Source: Marininema mesophilum
GTDB taxonomy: Bacteria; Bacillota; Bacilli; Thermoactinomycetales; DSM-45169
NCBI RefSeq assembly: GCF_900106775.1
Contig: NZ_FNNQ01000001.1
Span: forward strand, 310,001-374,000
DNA: 64,000 bases
Direction of reading: 5' to 3'
The notes under the pieces were generated by a model that searched no databases, was not told the DNA's origin, and saw only the letters and a list, made by a program, of their open reading frames with translations. The position numbers were made by a program, and so were the translations under genes. Each line of letters starts with the position of its first letter. The stretch's first letter is position 1. Below are positions 9,035 through 17,018 of the stretch, piece after piece.

Positions 9035-10191
9035 ACCTCATGCACCTTCATTATCTTTTGTAGTTTAGGAATTATCTGTTGCAGTGCAGAAGCCGTTGCT
9101 TCTACATCCTTCACTGAAGTCATGCGACTCATGCTGATGCGAATCGTACCGACTGCTGTTGCTTCATCGATTCCCATCGCAGTCAAGATACGGCTCGCTT
9201 TTTCCCCTTTCGAGGAGCATGCCGACTTACTGGAGACAATGATCTCCTCTTCCTCCAAGGCATGGACGATGACTTCAGATTTCAAACCTGGGAAGGAAAG
9301 GGACAGAATAAAAGGCGCTCCCCCGTCAGAGGGGTCCCCATTAATCCGAAAATGGGTCAAACTCTCTGTACACCGACGAATCAATTCGCGTCGCCACTCT
9401 TGTAGTTGAGACCATTTGCCCCTTCGTTGGTTAGCAGCTAGAACCGTTGCTTTAGCAAAGCCTGCAATTCCTGGGACGTTGAGCGTTCCTGACCGCTGAT
9501 TCGATTCCTGTCCACCACCAATCAAGAGGGGCGTTAAGCGCACACCCTCTCGGCTATAGAGGCATCCTACACCCCGAGGACCGTGAAGTTTATGAGCAGA
9601 AATACTTAAAAGATCAACCCCCCACTCCTCTGGGCGCACATCCATTTTACCAAAAGATTGTACAGCATCGACATGAAACAACACTTTTGGATAATTACGA
9701 AGCAGTTGGCCTACTTCAGAGATGGGCTGAATCGTTCCCACTTCATTATTTACATGCATGATAGAAACCAAAATCGTATCTTCACAAAGAGCCGCTTCCA
9801 CATCTTCTAGGCGAACGCTTCCTTGTTGATCAACCGGTAAATAGGTGACGCGAAATCCCTCGGCTTCCAACTGCTTAAACACTTCAAAGACAGAGGGGTG
9901 CTCGACCTGTGTAGTAATCAGGTGGCGACCTCGGTTACGAAACTGCATAGCCGCTCCCTTGATCGCCATATTATTGGATTCGGTACCACCAGAAGTAAAA
10001 ATCATCGATGCTGGTGAAACGCCTAATTCCTTCGCAATGACTTCCCTCGCCTGTTTGACAAGACGCTCAGCCTTCCCGCCTAGACCATGAAGGGAAGCAG
10101 GGTTTCCATATACATTTTTCATTACATCAGTGACTACTCGAACCACTTCAGGGTCAGGACGAGTGGTCGCACTATTGTCCATATCAATCAT
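9031..10191 (-). CDS. Cysteine desulfurase (NifS/IscS-like, NifZ type) partnered with ThiI
   Basis: A 386-residue PLP enzyme of the NifS/IscS class. The PLP lysine lies in SISAHKLHGPRG, and the catalytic cysteine loop is SSKSACSSKGEK near the C-terminus. It converts cysteine to alanine and a persulfide. Its stop overlaps the thiI start by four bases, which strongly implies translational coupling and sulfur delivery for tRNA thiolation rather than general Fe-S assembly. An AAGGATGG ribosome site precedes the ATG. Confidence 0.93.
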   Translation of the reverse strand: MIDMDNSATTRPDPEVVRVVTDVMKNVYGNPASLHGLGGKAERLVKQAREVIAKELGVSPASMIFTSGGTESNNMAIKGAAMQFRNRGRHLITTQVEHPSVFEVFKQLEAEGFRVTYLPVDQQGSVRLEDVEAALCEDTILVSIMHVNNEVGTIQPISEVGQLLRNYPKVLFHVDAVQSFGKMDVRPEEWGVDLLSISAHKLHGPRGVGCLYSREGVRLTPLLIGGGQESNQRSGTLNVPGIAGFAKATVLAANQRRGKWSQLQEWRRELIRRCTESLTHFRINGDPSDGGAPFILSLSFPGLKSEVIVHALEEEEIIVSSKSACSSKGEKASRILTAMGIDEATAVGTIRISMSRMTSVKDVEATASALQQIIPKLQKIMKVHEV

Positions 10192-10313
10192 GGCCGTCCA
10201 TCCTTACTCTACACGCAGTTTCAGCCTATGCTATAAGCCTTCACACATCATACCATAGGTGGAATCTCCTCCATAGCCTCCCCTATCAGTCTACCTGTTA
10301 ATCGAAGACCCTT

Positions 10314-10793
10314 TTAAGGGATAGTCCCGCCCTCTACATTTTTCATGAAACACTCTCTTAATTGCTCTCTATGATGCTCATCATGATCGATAGCCTCTAG
10401 GATATATTCAGCTAGGGAGATGGTATGATTCCCGATCCTAACCATTCGATCCCAGTCCGCATCAGGCATCCCCTCCAAGAATCTCAGGAGCTGGCCTCGG
10501 AATTCCAAGAACTGCTCAATCACTTCCTCGCAAGAAACCCCTGAACGCGTCCAAAGGGACGCTTTAAGATTAATATCCTCTATCTCTAGACTACCAGCAC
10601 CATCAGGTTCAATCTCCGGCAGTCTTTCCTCAATCAAGTAGCGATCCCAAAAATGGAGATGGGCCACAATCTCCAACGGAGACCATTTCCCCTCTCCTAT
10701 CGGCTTCATCCACTGATCCGTTGACACCGTCTTAAGAGTGTGAATGAAGTCGGTCATCTCCCCCAGACGCTGGCATATTTTCTTTTTATCCAA
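10314..10793 (-). CDS. DinB/YfiT-like four-helix protein
   Basis: The 159-residue product has the DinB_2 pattern: an N-terminal helix, KWSPLEIVAHLHFWD carrying the first metal His, and DHDEHHREQL carrying the others near the C-terminus. DinB-fold proteins are often metal-binding thiol-dependent transferases; the activity here is unknown. I chose the TTG at 10793 because AAGGGAG stands eight bases upstream and the frame upstream of it does not look like DinB. The open frame continues upstream to 10967 and would add 58 unrelated residues (see separate entry). Confidence 0.75.
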   Translation of the reverse strand: MDKKKICQRLGEMTDFIHTLKTVSTDQWMKPIGEGKWSPLEIVAHLHFWDRYLIEERLPEIEPDGAGSLEIEDINLKASLWTRSGVSCEEVIEQFLEFRGQLLRFLEGMPDADWDRMVRIGNHTISLAEYILEAIDHDEHHREQLRECFMKNVEGGTIP

Positions 10794-10967
10794 GAAGAGA
10801 ACTCCCTTCCCATAATCCAAAAAAACAAGAGACGTGGATTCCGTTTTTCTCTCCTTTCCACAATATTTCTGGTATATCCTTCTTATCATACTTTCTATTG
10901 ACCGATAACATAAATGAATAGGTGCATGGATATCCACTTCGGTTCTTATTATAGGCAAATCAACCAC
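10794..10967 (-). pseudogene. Possible remnant of an SRPBCC-type protein fused in frame ahead of the DinB gene
   Basis: These 58 codons are in frame with the DinB gene. Their start, LPIIRTEVDIHAPIHLCY, resembles the first strand of SRPBCC/cyclase-dehydrase proteins (pattern IRTE-x-I-x-API-x-x-CFDLAR), but the similarity ends after about 25 residues. The next codons (RSIES) would fit that family if three codons were lost. It may be a gene relic or a real N-terminal extension; the evidence is thin. Confidence 0.3.
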
Positions 10968-11235
10968 CCTCCTTATTCAGCTTTGCGCCTCTATCCCTAA
11001 TAGCTTCACTCCTTACGTGTAAGATCACAGACATAGACATTAATGCCATCTACATGTATATAGTATTGATTCTATTTTTTGGTAATTCGATTTCTTTGTA
11101 CAAATGATCAAAAAGCTTTTATCTATTGAAAAACAAAGCATTCACCGCTCAATCCCATCATTTTGATATAGTTTATATATATGAAAATAATCCCATCTAA
11201 CCTAACCATCTACTAAAAAACCGAAGACTCAATTC
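10968..11235. other. Intergenic region without a recognised gene
   Basis: AT-rich DNA between the DinB gene and the purine permease promoter. I see no ORF with a ribosome site, no RNA gene and no clear repeat. Confidence 0.5.
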
Positions 11236-11264
11236 TTGACAAATATATGGTCAACGCTTATTCT
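11236..11264 (+). promoter_or_regulatory. Sigma-A promoter of the azgA-like permease
   Basis: TTGACA at 11236-11241 and TATTCT at 11259-11264 are separated by 17 bases, a near-consensus vegetative promoter. Transcription should start near 11271, leaving a leader of about 180 nt. Confidence 0.8.
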
Positions 11265-11270
11265 GTTGAG

Positions 11271-11417
11271 TAATAGAATTACACCGAGTTCGGGGAAGGT
11301 TGCCAAACGTGCTTCCTATCCTCGATGCCGACTGCTGGTAGCTCGGACGCCGCTGGACGGAGTCCGACGAAGCCGCGGATATAATGGGAGAGCACCTCCT
11401 GTGTACCGCGGCTTTTT
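11271..11417 (+). promoter_or_regulatory. Structured leader RNA with intrinsic terminator (unrecognised riboswitch or attenuator candidate)
   Basis: The transcript from the promoter at 11236 contains several helices: CGAG at 11285 with CTCG at 11321, GGAAG with CTTCC inside it, TCGGAC at 11343 with GTCCGA at 11362, and a terminal hairpin. CCGAG at 11284 can also pair with CTCGG at 11342, which would compete with the TCGGAC helix and offers a switching route. I do not find the conserved purine-riboswitch junction, ykkC/PRPP or other aptamer signatures. The position ahead of a purine permease suggests purine control, by inference. Confidence 0.6.
11372..11417 (+). terminator. Leader terminator/attenuator ahead of azgA-like gene
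   Basis: GCCGCGG at 11372 pairs with CCGCGGC at 11406, enclosing an inner GGAG/CTCC hairpin, and TTTTT follows. It lies 33 bases before the permease start codon, downstream of the promoter, so it should act as an attenuator. Confidence 0.8.
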
Positions 11418-11449
11418 ATGTGTATACACAAGATAGGGGAGGATTTCAT

Positions 11450-12832
11450 ATGTCCACGGGAAAGCCTATCGCACAGACGCATACTGACGTCTATCCCGAT
11501 AGCCATTCAGCACAACCCACTGGTTGGTTGGATCGACTGTTTAAACTAAGATCTCGAGGGACTAACGTTCGTACTGAACTTCTTGCTGGTCTCACCACTT
11601 TTATGACGATGAGTTATTTCATCATCGTCTGTCCAATTATCCTCTCCGAAGCGGGGATGCCACGGGAAGCAGCGACTGCAGCTACAATTTTCTCCAGTGT
11701 TTTTTGCACCCTAATTTTTGCTTTTTGGGCTAATTTCCCGATAACAATGGCTCCTGGTATGGGGCTCATCTCATTTTTTACTTACACTGTTGTCCAAGGG
11801 GAAGGGTTATCCTGGCAGACCGCCCTTGGAGCCGTCTTTATTTCAGGAGTCGTCTTTTTATTACTTACCATCACTGGACTGCGACAAGCCCTTTTTAAGG
11901 CCGTCCCTCGTACCCTCCGCTCCTCGATCACCGTTGGAATCGGTCTATTTGTCGCCTTTATCGGCCTTAAAAATGCTGGAATCATCGTCGCTAATAAAGC
12001 CACCTTTGTTTCCCTGGGCTCGATCACCCAGCCAACTACCGCTCTAGCAGCCGGCGGCGTTCTCCTTGCTGCTTTCCTCGCCGCACGCCGGGTCAAAGGA
12101 GCCTTGCTTCTCAGCATCCTTGCCTTGACAGTAGGCGCAATGGCTCTTGGGATAACTAAGACTCCTCAAGGGGTAGGAGATATATTTTCCCTCTCCTTGC
12201 CTGATGTCTCTCCTACCTTTATGGCTATGGATATCAAAGGAGCACTGGCATACGGCATTATTCCAATCATCTTCTCTTTTACCATCGTAGAGCTATTTGA
12301 TAATATGGCTACCCTGATGGGGCTATCCAATCGAGCAGGTTTGATGAAGAAAGACGGCACCATCCCCAATCTTAACCGTGCCTTACAAGCAGATGCCGTG
12401 GGTACCATGGGGTCTGCTGTCATGGGAGCTACTGCACTCAATGCTTACGTAGAAAATGCTACAGGGATTTCAGAAGGAGGTCGTACAGGCCTTACCGCCT
12501 TAGTGACCGGAGTACTTTTTCTTCTCTGCCTCTTCTTCATTCCATTGGTTTCCCTCATTCCCGCTCTGGCTACCGCCCCTATCCTCGTCCTAGTGGGTGC
12601 GATGATGCTTCAAGAAGTAAAGGAAATCCCCATGGATGATCTAACAGAGACTCTGCCTGCTTTCTTAACCATTGTCATGACACCCCTTACCTTCAGCATT
12701 GCAGAAGGGCTAGCCTTTGGCTTTATCTCTTATACGGTATTAAAGCTTCTCACTGGACGTAGAAAAGACCTTCACTGGTCCATGTACTTGATCGCTGCGG
12801 CATTTATTGTGAACTTTGCCTACCATGGGTGA
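11450..12832 (+). CDS. AzgA-type NCS2 adenine/guanine/hypoxanthine permease
   Basis: A 460-residue membrane protein with about 12-14 helices. The AzgA branch of the NCS2 family is recognisable from the N-terminal NVRTELLAGLTTFMTMSYF, the NPxx-less TMAPGMGLISFFTY motif in helix 3 and ENATGISEGGRTGLTALVTG in helix 10. Members import adenine, guanine or hypoxanthine with protons. The ATG at 11450 follows GGGGAGGAT; the longer open frame upstream reads through the leader terminator and is rejected. It faces the BMC operon tail to tail, and its likely substrates feed adenine deaminase encoded there. Confidence 0.92.
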   Translation: MSTGKPIAQTHTDVYPDSHSAQPTGWLDRLFKLRSRGTNVRTELLAGLTTFMTMSYFIIVCPIILSEAGMPREAATAATIFSSVFCTLIFAFWANFPITMAPGMGLISFFTYTVVQGEGLSWQTALGAVFISGVVFLLLTITGLRQALFKAVPRTLRSSITVGIGLFVAFIGLKNAGIIVANKATFVSLGSITQPTTALAAGGVLLAAFLAARRVKGALLLSILALTVGAMALGITKTPQGVGDIFSLSLPDVSPTFMAMDIKGALAYGIIPIIFSFTIVELFDNMATLMGLSNRAGLMKKDGTIPNLNRALQADAVGTMGSAVMGATALNAYVENATGISEGGRTGLTALVTGVLFLLCLFFIPLVSLIPALATAPILVLVGAMMLQEVKEIPMDDLTETLPAFLTIVMTPLTFSIAEGLAFGFISYTVLKLLTGRRKDLHWSMYLIAAAFIVNFAYHG

Positions 12833-12856
12833 TCAAGTGATTGTTTAAAATTTATT

Positions 12857-12910
12857 CCACAACAAGGTTCTCCCCTTTAGTAGGGGTTGATCTGTGTTGT
12901 GGTTTTTTTT
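12857..12910 (+). terminator. Terminator of the azgA-like gene
   Basis: Arms CCACAACA and TGTTGTGG with an inner CCCCTTTAGTAGGGG hairpin are followed by eight T residues, just after the permease stop codon. Confidence 0.9.
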
Positions 12911-12993
12911 ATGATGAAAATACAACAGAAATTTAAGCGCTTTGCGCATGAGGTTAGGTGACCTATTTTAAGGTGTGTAAGAACGAAAAAACC

Positions 12994-13051
12994 AAAGAGG
13001 TGTGCAGATTCCTTAGTCAATACTAAAGGAATTGCTGCACACCTCTTTTTT
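12994..13051. terminator. Strong bidirectional terminator at the end of the BMC operon
   Basis: AAAGAGGTGTGCAG and CTGCACACCTCTTT form a 14-bp perfect stem, extended by ATTCCTT/AAGGAAT, with T runs in both directions. It lies just beyond the last minus-strand gene of the BMC operon and probably ends that transcript. Confidence 0.85.
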
Positions 13052-13114
13052 ACTCCTATGGGTTAATACACACCCCACATCCTCCCTCTCCTTCACAATG
13101 GGAGCGCACCTCCT

Positions 13115-14464
13115 TTATGAATGGGTGCCTACGCCTTCCTTCGCCGTCCGATCCAGGAGACGACGGATGGAACGATTGCTTTCTTGAAGTACCTTTTGCT
13201 TATCCATCGTCTTCATGACACCCTTCTCCATCACAATTTTACCGTTGATGATCGTCGTCTCTACGTCGGAGGACTTTGCTGAGTATACTAGACGTGAGAT
13301 CAGATCGACCCCCTCTCGTGGCGAGTTGTGGAAGTGATTTAAATCGAGAATCGCAAGATCTGCCTTCTTCCCCACTTCTAAACTACCAATTTCATCAGCC
13401 AAGCCCATCGCCTCTGCGCCGCCTATAGTCGCCATCCGGAATACCTCCCGAGCAGGCATACTGGTAGGGCCATGAAGGGGCTTTTGAATAAGAGCAGCCA
13501 TCCGCATTTCTTGGAACATATCTAGATTATTGTTACAAGCGGCTCCATCCGCTCCCAGGCTTAGCTTCGCATCACATGCAAGAAGTTCTGGAATTTCAGC
13601 ATAACCTGAAGCTAACTTAAGGTTGGAACCTGGGCAATGACTTACCTTTACCCCACGTTCACGAATCACACGGCGTTCTTCATCATCCAACCAAACACAG
13701 TGAGCTAAAATCAATCGTGGGCTAGCAATACCGATTTTATCCAAGTAGAGCACATTACGCATGCCTCTCTCTTGTTCAACGAGATTAATTTCTCCTTTAT
13801 TCTCTGAAGCATGGGTGTGAATCATTACATCGTATTTTTCGGCAAGATCCCTTACCTGGATAAGTAACTCTTCGGAACAAGAGACCACAAAGCGAGGACA
13901 GAAGGCATAACGAATACGACCATCGTCATAGTTATGCCACTTTTCTAGCAATTCAACACTCTTTTGGATCGATGTCGCTGTATCCTCCATCAACGCAGGG
14001 GGTACACCCTCGCCGTGATCCATCATCACTTTCCCCGAAAGGGCACGGATGCCACTTTCAGCTATCGCACGGAAAGCCGCGTCGGTGTGGTGAACGGTTT
14101 CCATATCGACTACCGATGTCGTACCACCTGAGATGAGCTCCCCAATCCCAAGCATGGCCGAATAATAAAGGGATTCCTCATCGTGGGCTGCTTCCAAGGG
14201 AAGCACACGCTTACGTAGCCAATCAAGTAACTCTAGGTCATCGGCCTGCCCTCTAAATAAGGTCTGACAGAGATGGATATGCGTCTGTATAAGACCTGGG
14301 ATGACCGTCTTGCCAGTAGCATCAATGGTCTGATCCACTTTTTTCTCGATCTGAGGGGCAATTTCCGCGATGCGCCCATCTTCGATAAGTAGATCCCCAA
14401 AAATAACCTCCTCCTCTCTATTCATGGTTACGATCTCAGCATTTCGAATCAACAGTCGCATCAT
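13115..14464 (-). CDS. Amidohydrolase-superfamily deaminase (5'-deoxyadenosine/SAH deaminase-like)
   Basis: A 449-residue metal-dependent hydrolase of the ATZ/TRZ/SsnA group. Metal ligands are seen in TVIPGLIQTHIHLCQ, MIHTHASEN, LILAHCVWLD and LSLGADGAACNNN. The segment LFRGQADDLELLDWL resembles enzymes that deaminate 5'-deoxyadenosine, methylthioadenosine or S-adenosylhomocysteine; guanine or triazine substrates cannot be excluded. The start at the first of two ATGs follows AAAGGGGG. It is the last gene of the BMC operon, and its C-terminal helix could serve as an encapsulation helix, which is inference. It would release ammonia from an amino-heterocycle. Confidence 0.85.
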   Translation of the reverse strand: MMRLLIRNAEIVTMNREEEVIFGDLLIEDGRIAEIAPQIEKKVDQTIDATGKTVIPGLIQTHIHLCQTLFRGQADDLELLDWLRKRVLPLEAAHDEESLYYSAMLGIGELISGGTTSVVDMETVHHTDAAFRAIAESGIRALSGKVMMDHGEGVPPALMEDTATSIQKSVELLEKWHNYDDGRIRYAFCPRFVVSCSEELLIQVRDLAEKYDVMIHTHASENKGEINLVEQERGMRNVLYLDKIGIASPRLILAHCVWLDDEERRVIRERGVKVSHCPGSNLKLASGYAEIPELLACDAKLSLGADGAACNNNLDMFQEMRMAALIQKPLHGPTSMPAREVFRMATIGGAEAMGLADEIGSLEVGKKADLAILDLNHFHNSPREGVDLISRLVYSAKSSDVETTIINGKIVMEKGVMKTMDKQKVLQESNRSIRRLLDRTAKEGVGTHS

Positions 14465-14551
14465 AATTGCCCCCTTTGATATTTTCACTATCCATTTCCT
14501 TCGTTACTACATATATTTTTTCCATGCTGAAACATACCCACGGTATAGGGC

Positions 14552-15700
14552 CTAGCAGATTCTAAAAAATCGAAGAGCTAACTCCCTGTAAAAAGTAATG
14601 GAACGCAGATATGCGTCAATATCCACCCACTCATCTGGCTGGTGAGCCAAAGCTTCTTCTCCCGGCCCATAGATAAGGGTAGGAACAAGACTATCCGCAT
14701 TAAGTACCGATCCATCCGTATAGTAGGGAACGCCAACGACCTTCCTTTCTGGATCCCCCTTCAGCTCCAAGGCCAGCCGAATGAGAGGATCTTTCGGGGG
14801 TGTTAAGATCGCTGGACGGTCGAGTAGAATTCTTACCTGGAAAGAAAGATCCGGGTACTTTCGTCTTCCCTCATGAAGCCGTTCCTCTACTTCCCGCACG
14901 AGCGTTCCATGCTCCCGTGGAGGAACGGTACGTATATCTGCGGTGAAGCGAGCTCGATCAGGGATGACATTGGTCTGGATGCCCCCTTGGATCTGGGTAA
15001 GAGCAACACTCTCTCCCCCTAGAATCTCATCTTCATACCGCCATCCTAGCTCCATCTCCTCTAGTAGACCTGCCATATGTAAGAGATGGCTGACTGCATT
15101 AATCCCCTTCCCAGGCATCGATCCGTGGGCAGTTCGTCCCTGGGTAGTTACTTCAAGCCAGAGTGCTCCTTTATGGCCCACCGCCACCTTCTCCCCGGTA
15201 GGCTCCCCGATCACCATCCCATCAACCTCTTCCATACCACCCTGCTCATAATAGTTTCGAGCGCCACAACTATCTACTTCTTCACCCGCCGTCGCTAGAA
15301 GTAGAATCTCTCCCCCCGGTTCCACACCCTCTAATACAAGGGATTCCAACGCCAACACCATCGCTGCTAGACCGCTTTTCATATCGGATGCTCCGCGTCC
15401 ATAGATTCGATTATCCATGATCTTTCCAGCTAGAGGAGGAACGCTCCACCCCTCTGGATCTCCAAGGGATACCGTGTCCATATGGCCACAGAAAAGAAGC
15501 GTACGCTCTCCCTTACCAAGGCGTACGAGCAGATTCTCTCGCCCCTCGGTAAGGGAAACCCGCTCCACTGAGACCCGATGTGCCAATCTGGACGCGATCT
15601 TTTCTGCCACACGAGCTTCATTTCCTGGAGGATTCACACTATCGGTCTGGATCAGATCCTGTAAAAAGGTGATGGCATCCTCAGGGATTAACTTATTCAT
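14552..15700 (-). CDS. M20 family metallo-amidohydrolase/deacylase (ArgE/DapE type)
   Basis: A 382-residue zinc-dependent hydrolase. Motifs: CGHMDTVSLGD (first His and Asp), GRGASDMKSG (bridging Asp), ATAGEEVDS (general base and ligand Glu), GEPTGEKV and the dimerisation-domain His in TQGRTAHGSMPG. The family removes acyl or carbamoyl groups from amino acids and includes allantoate amidohydrolase, which fits this operon, but the substrate cannot be read from sequence. Its start overlaps the stop of the DUF1989 gene by eight bases, indicating coupling. Confidence 0.85.
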   Translation of the reverse strand: MNKLIPEDAITFLQDLIQTDSVNPPGNEARVAEKIASRLAHRVSVERVSLTEGRENLLVRLGKGERTLLFCGHMDTVSLGDPEGWSVPPLAGKIMDNRIYGRGASDMKSGLAAMVLALESLVLEGVEPGGEILLLATAGEEVDSCGARNYYEQGGMEEVDGMVIGEPTGEKVAVGHKGALWLEVTTQGRTAHGSMPGKGINAVSHLLHMAGLLEEMELGWRYEDEILGGESVALTQIQGGIQTNVIPDRARFTADIRTVPPREHGTLVREVEERLHEGRRKYPDLSFQVRILLDRPAILTPPKDPLIRLALELKGDPERKVVGVPYYTDGSVLNADSLVPTLIYGPGEEALAHQPDEWVDIDAYLRSITFYRELALRFFRIC

Positions 15701-16322
15701 AGAAATCTCTCTCCTTAGCCAACAATTGGAGCTTTAGAGGGGTTACCTTCCATCCATTGACAGGAGCCATGTCCTGGGAGCAGGTTGATACTGCCACAAC
15801 CACATCCATCAATGCTTTCAATTTTACATAATCCCCCGGTCGTGACAGGGGTTCTTTAATCTCATAATCCCATTCATCATCTAATTCATTGTTCATAAAC
15901 CAATTGATCGGGTCTGGTAACAACATAGGTCGGATCCCAAAACCCGCTATGGCTTGTGTCAAATTGTCATGGCAGTTGGGGTGGTTTTCTACTCCGAAGT
16001 CGACGCGATAACGATAGTCATCACAGGCCGGGAAGAAAAAATCATGGCGACTGACGGTGTCCTTGACTAAACGCATCAAGGGGCGGCGCTGATTGCTGTA
16101 TAAGCCATCTCCTTCACACAAACGAACACTAGAGAGAGAAGATCGCATATGAACAGGAGAGACATATTCGGTAGGCTCCCTTTGATTGAAACAGAGGAAG
16201 TCACCTACTTGCTTCCCTTCCACATCGATGATGCAGAGAGACTCTCCCTTTTTCACCTCGATTGCCCGCCCTTCATAGGGAGGGATCATGACCTCTTTTT
16301 TAATCACGGGGGTTTCCATCAA
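15693..16322 (-). CDS. DUF1989 / urea carboxylase-associated family protein
   Basis: This 209-residue protein has the DUF1989 pattern: the N-terminal IPPYEGRAIEVKKGESLCIIDVEGKQVGDF, then HDFFFPACDDYRY and a C-terminal VAVSTCSQDMAPVNG. Homologues accompany urea carboxylase, guanidine and amide-degrading genes; their biochemical role is not well settled, though some have been linked to hydrolysis of carboxyguanidine-like compounds. Its presence here supports a pathway that releases urea- or carbamoyl-type nitrogen. GGAGGGAT precedes the start. It lies eight bases after the cyclase gene. Confidence 0.85.
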   Translation of the reverse strand: MMETPVIKKEVMIPPYEGRAIEVKKGESLCIIDVEGKQVGDFLCFNQREPTEYVSPVHMRSSLSSVRLCEGDGLYSNQRRPLMRLVKDTVSRHDFFFPACDDYRYRVDFGVENHPNCHDNLTQAIAGFGIRPMLLPDPINWFMNNELDDEWDYEIKEPLSRPGDYVKLKALMDVVVAVSTCSQDMAPVNGWKVTPLKLQLLAKERDFYE

Positions 16323-16330
16323 TATCCCTC

Positions 16331-17014
16331 CTATTCTACAAAGACAGCTACCGCTCGTACTGGAGAACCGGTCCCTTTGCGTATTTTGAGTGGAAGTCCA
16401 AAGTAAACAAATCGCTTGCCCGCGACCTGTTCGAGGTTACAAAGATTTTCTGTGTTAGTGATACTATATTTTCGGCAGATGCGATGTCCTGAGAATTGGG
16501 GGTCATCCGGTTTATCAATCGCGGGAGCATCGATCCCGATATTGACTATCCCCCGTTCCGCTAACCACTCCGCCGCTGTTAAATGAAGGCCGGTATAGCG
16601 AGTGAGCCACTCTTCTGTTCCATAGGAACGTTCATAGTGACCCGTATACAAAAGGAGGATATCCCCTCGGTTGATACGTTGCCCTGAACGAGATAAGGAC
16701 TCTTCCAGATCAACCGGATGGATATACTCGTCTGGGGAAACGTTGGAAACATCAAGACATAGTGCAGGGCCATAAAAATAGTTCAGCGGCATCTCATCAA
16801 TGGTCTGTCCCTTTGGATCATACTCATAAGTCGCATCACTATGAGTTGGGCCGTGTTCATTGATCAACAAATTGTTAGTAGCAAAGGGGAAGCCCATGGT
16901 TTTTTCACTTTCCTCATGGGTCATGTTTGGGAAAATCATCGTCTTTTGGTGTGGAGGAAAGACGGGCATCCCTTGGTAAATCTCTTGACTTAAATCGATC
17001 AGTCGAAAACCCAT
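16331..17014 (-). CDS. Cyclase-family hydrolase (kynurenine formamidase/isatin hydrolase-like)
   Basis: A 227-residue protein of the cyclase/KynB fold. The usual metal motif HxGTHxDxPxH appears as HGPTHSDATYE: His, His and Asp at relative positions 0, 4 and 6 are kept, but the last His is Glu, so the metal site may differ. Relatives hydrolyse amide or imide bonds (formylkynurenine, isatin). Start chosen at the ATG after AAGGGAGG; the longer open frame overlaps the adenine deaminase gene. In this operon it could open a cyclic imide or lactam ring, by inference. Confidence 0.85.
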   Translation of the reverse strand: MGFRLIDLSQEIYQGMPVFPPHQKTMIFPNMTHEESEKTMGFPFATNNLLINEHGPTHSDATYEYDPKGQTIDEMPLNYFYGPALCLDVSNVSPDEYIHPVDLEESLSRSGQRINRGDILLLYTGHYERSYGTEEWLTRYTGLHLTAAEWLAERGIVNIGIDAPAIDKPDDPQFSGHRICRKYSITNTENLCNLEQVAGKRFVYFGLPLKIRKGTGSPVRAVAVFVE

Positions 17015-17018
17015 CCGG

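Noticed and set aside
11395..11412. T-box-like sequence (GTGTACCGCGG)
   Set aside because: Only a partial match to the T-box; the leader is too short for stem I and a specifier loop, and the gene is a purine permease.
11271..11417. Purine riboswitch ahead of the permease
   Set aside because: I looked for the three-way junction elements of the purine aptamer and did not find them.
11384..11449. Upstream extension of the AzgA-type permease frame
   Set aside because: It would start inside the leader terminator, lacks a ribosome site, and the ATG at 11450 has a good one.
13115..14464. Simple assignment as guanine deaminase
   Set aside because: The sequence around the metal site is closer to deoxyadenosine/SAH deaminases; the substrate is left open.
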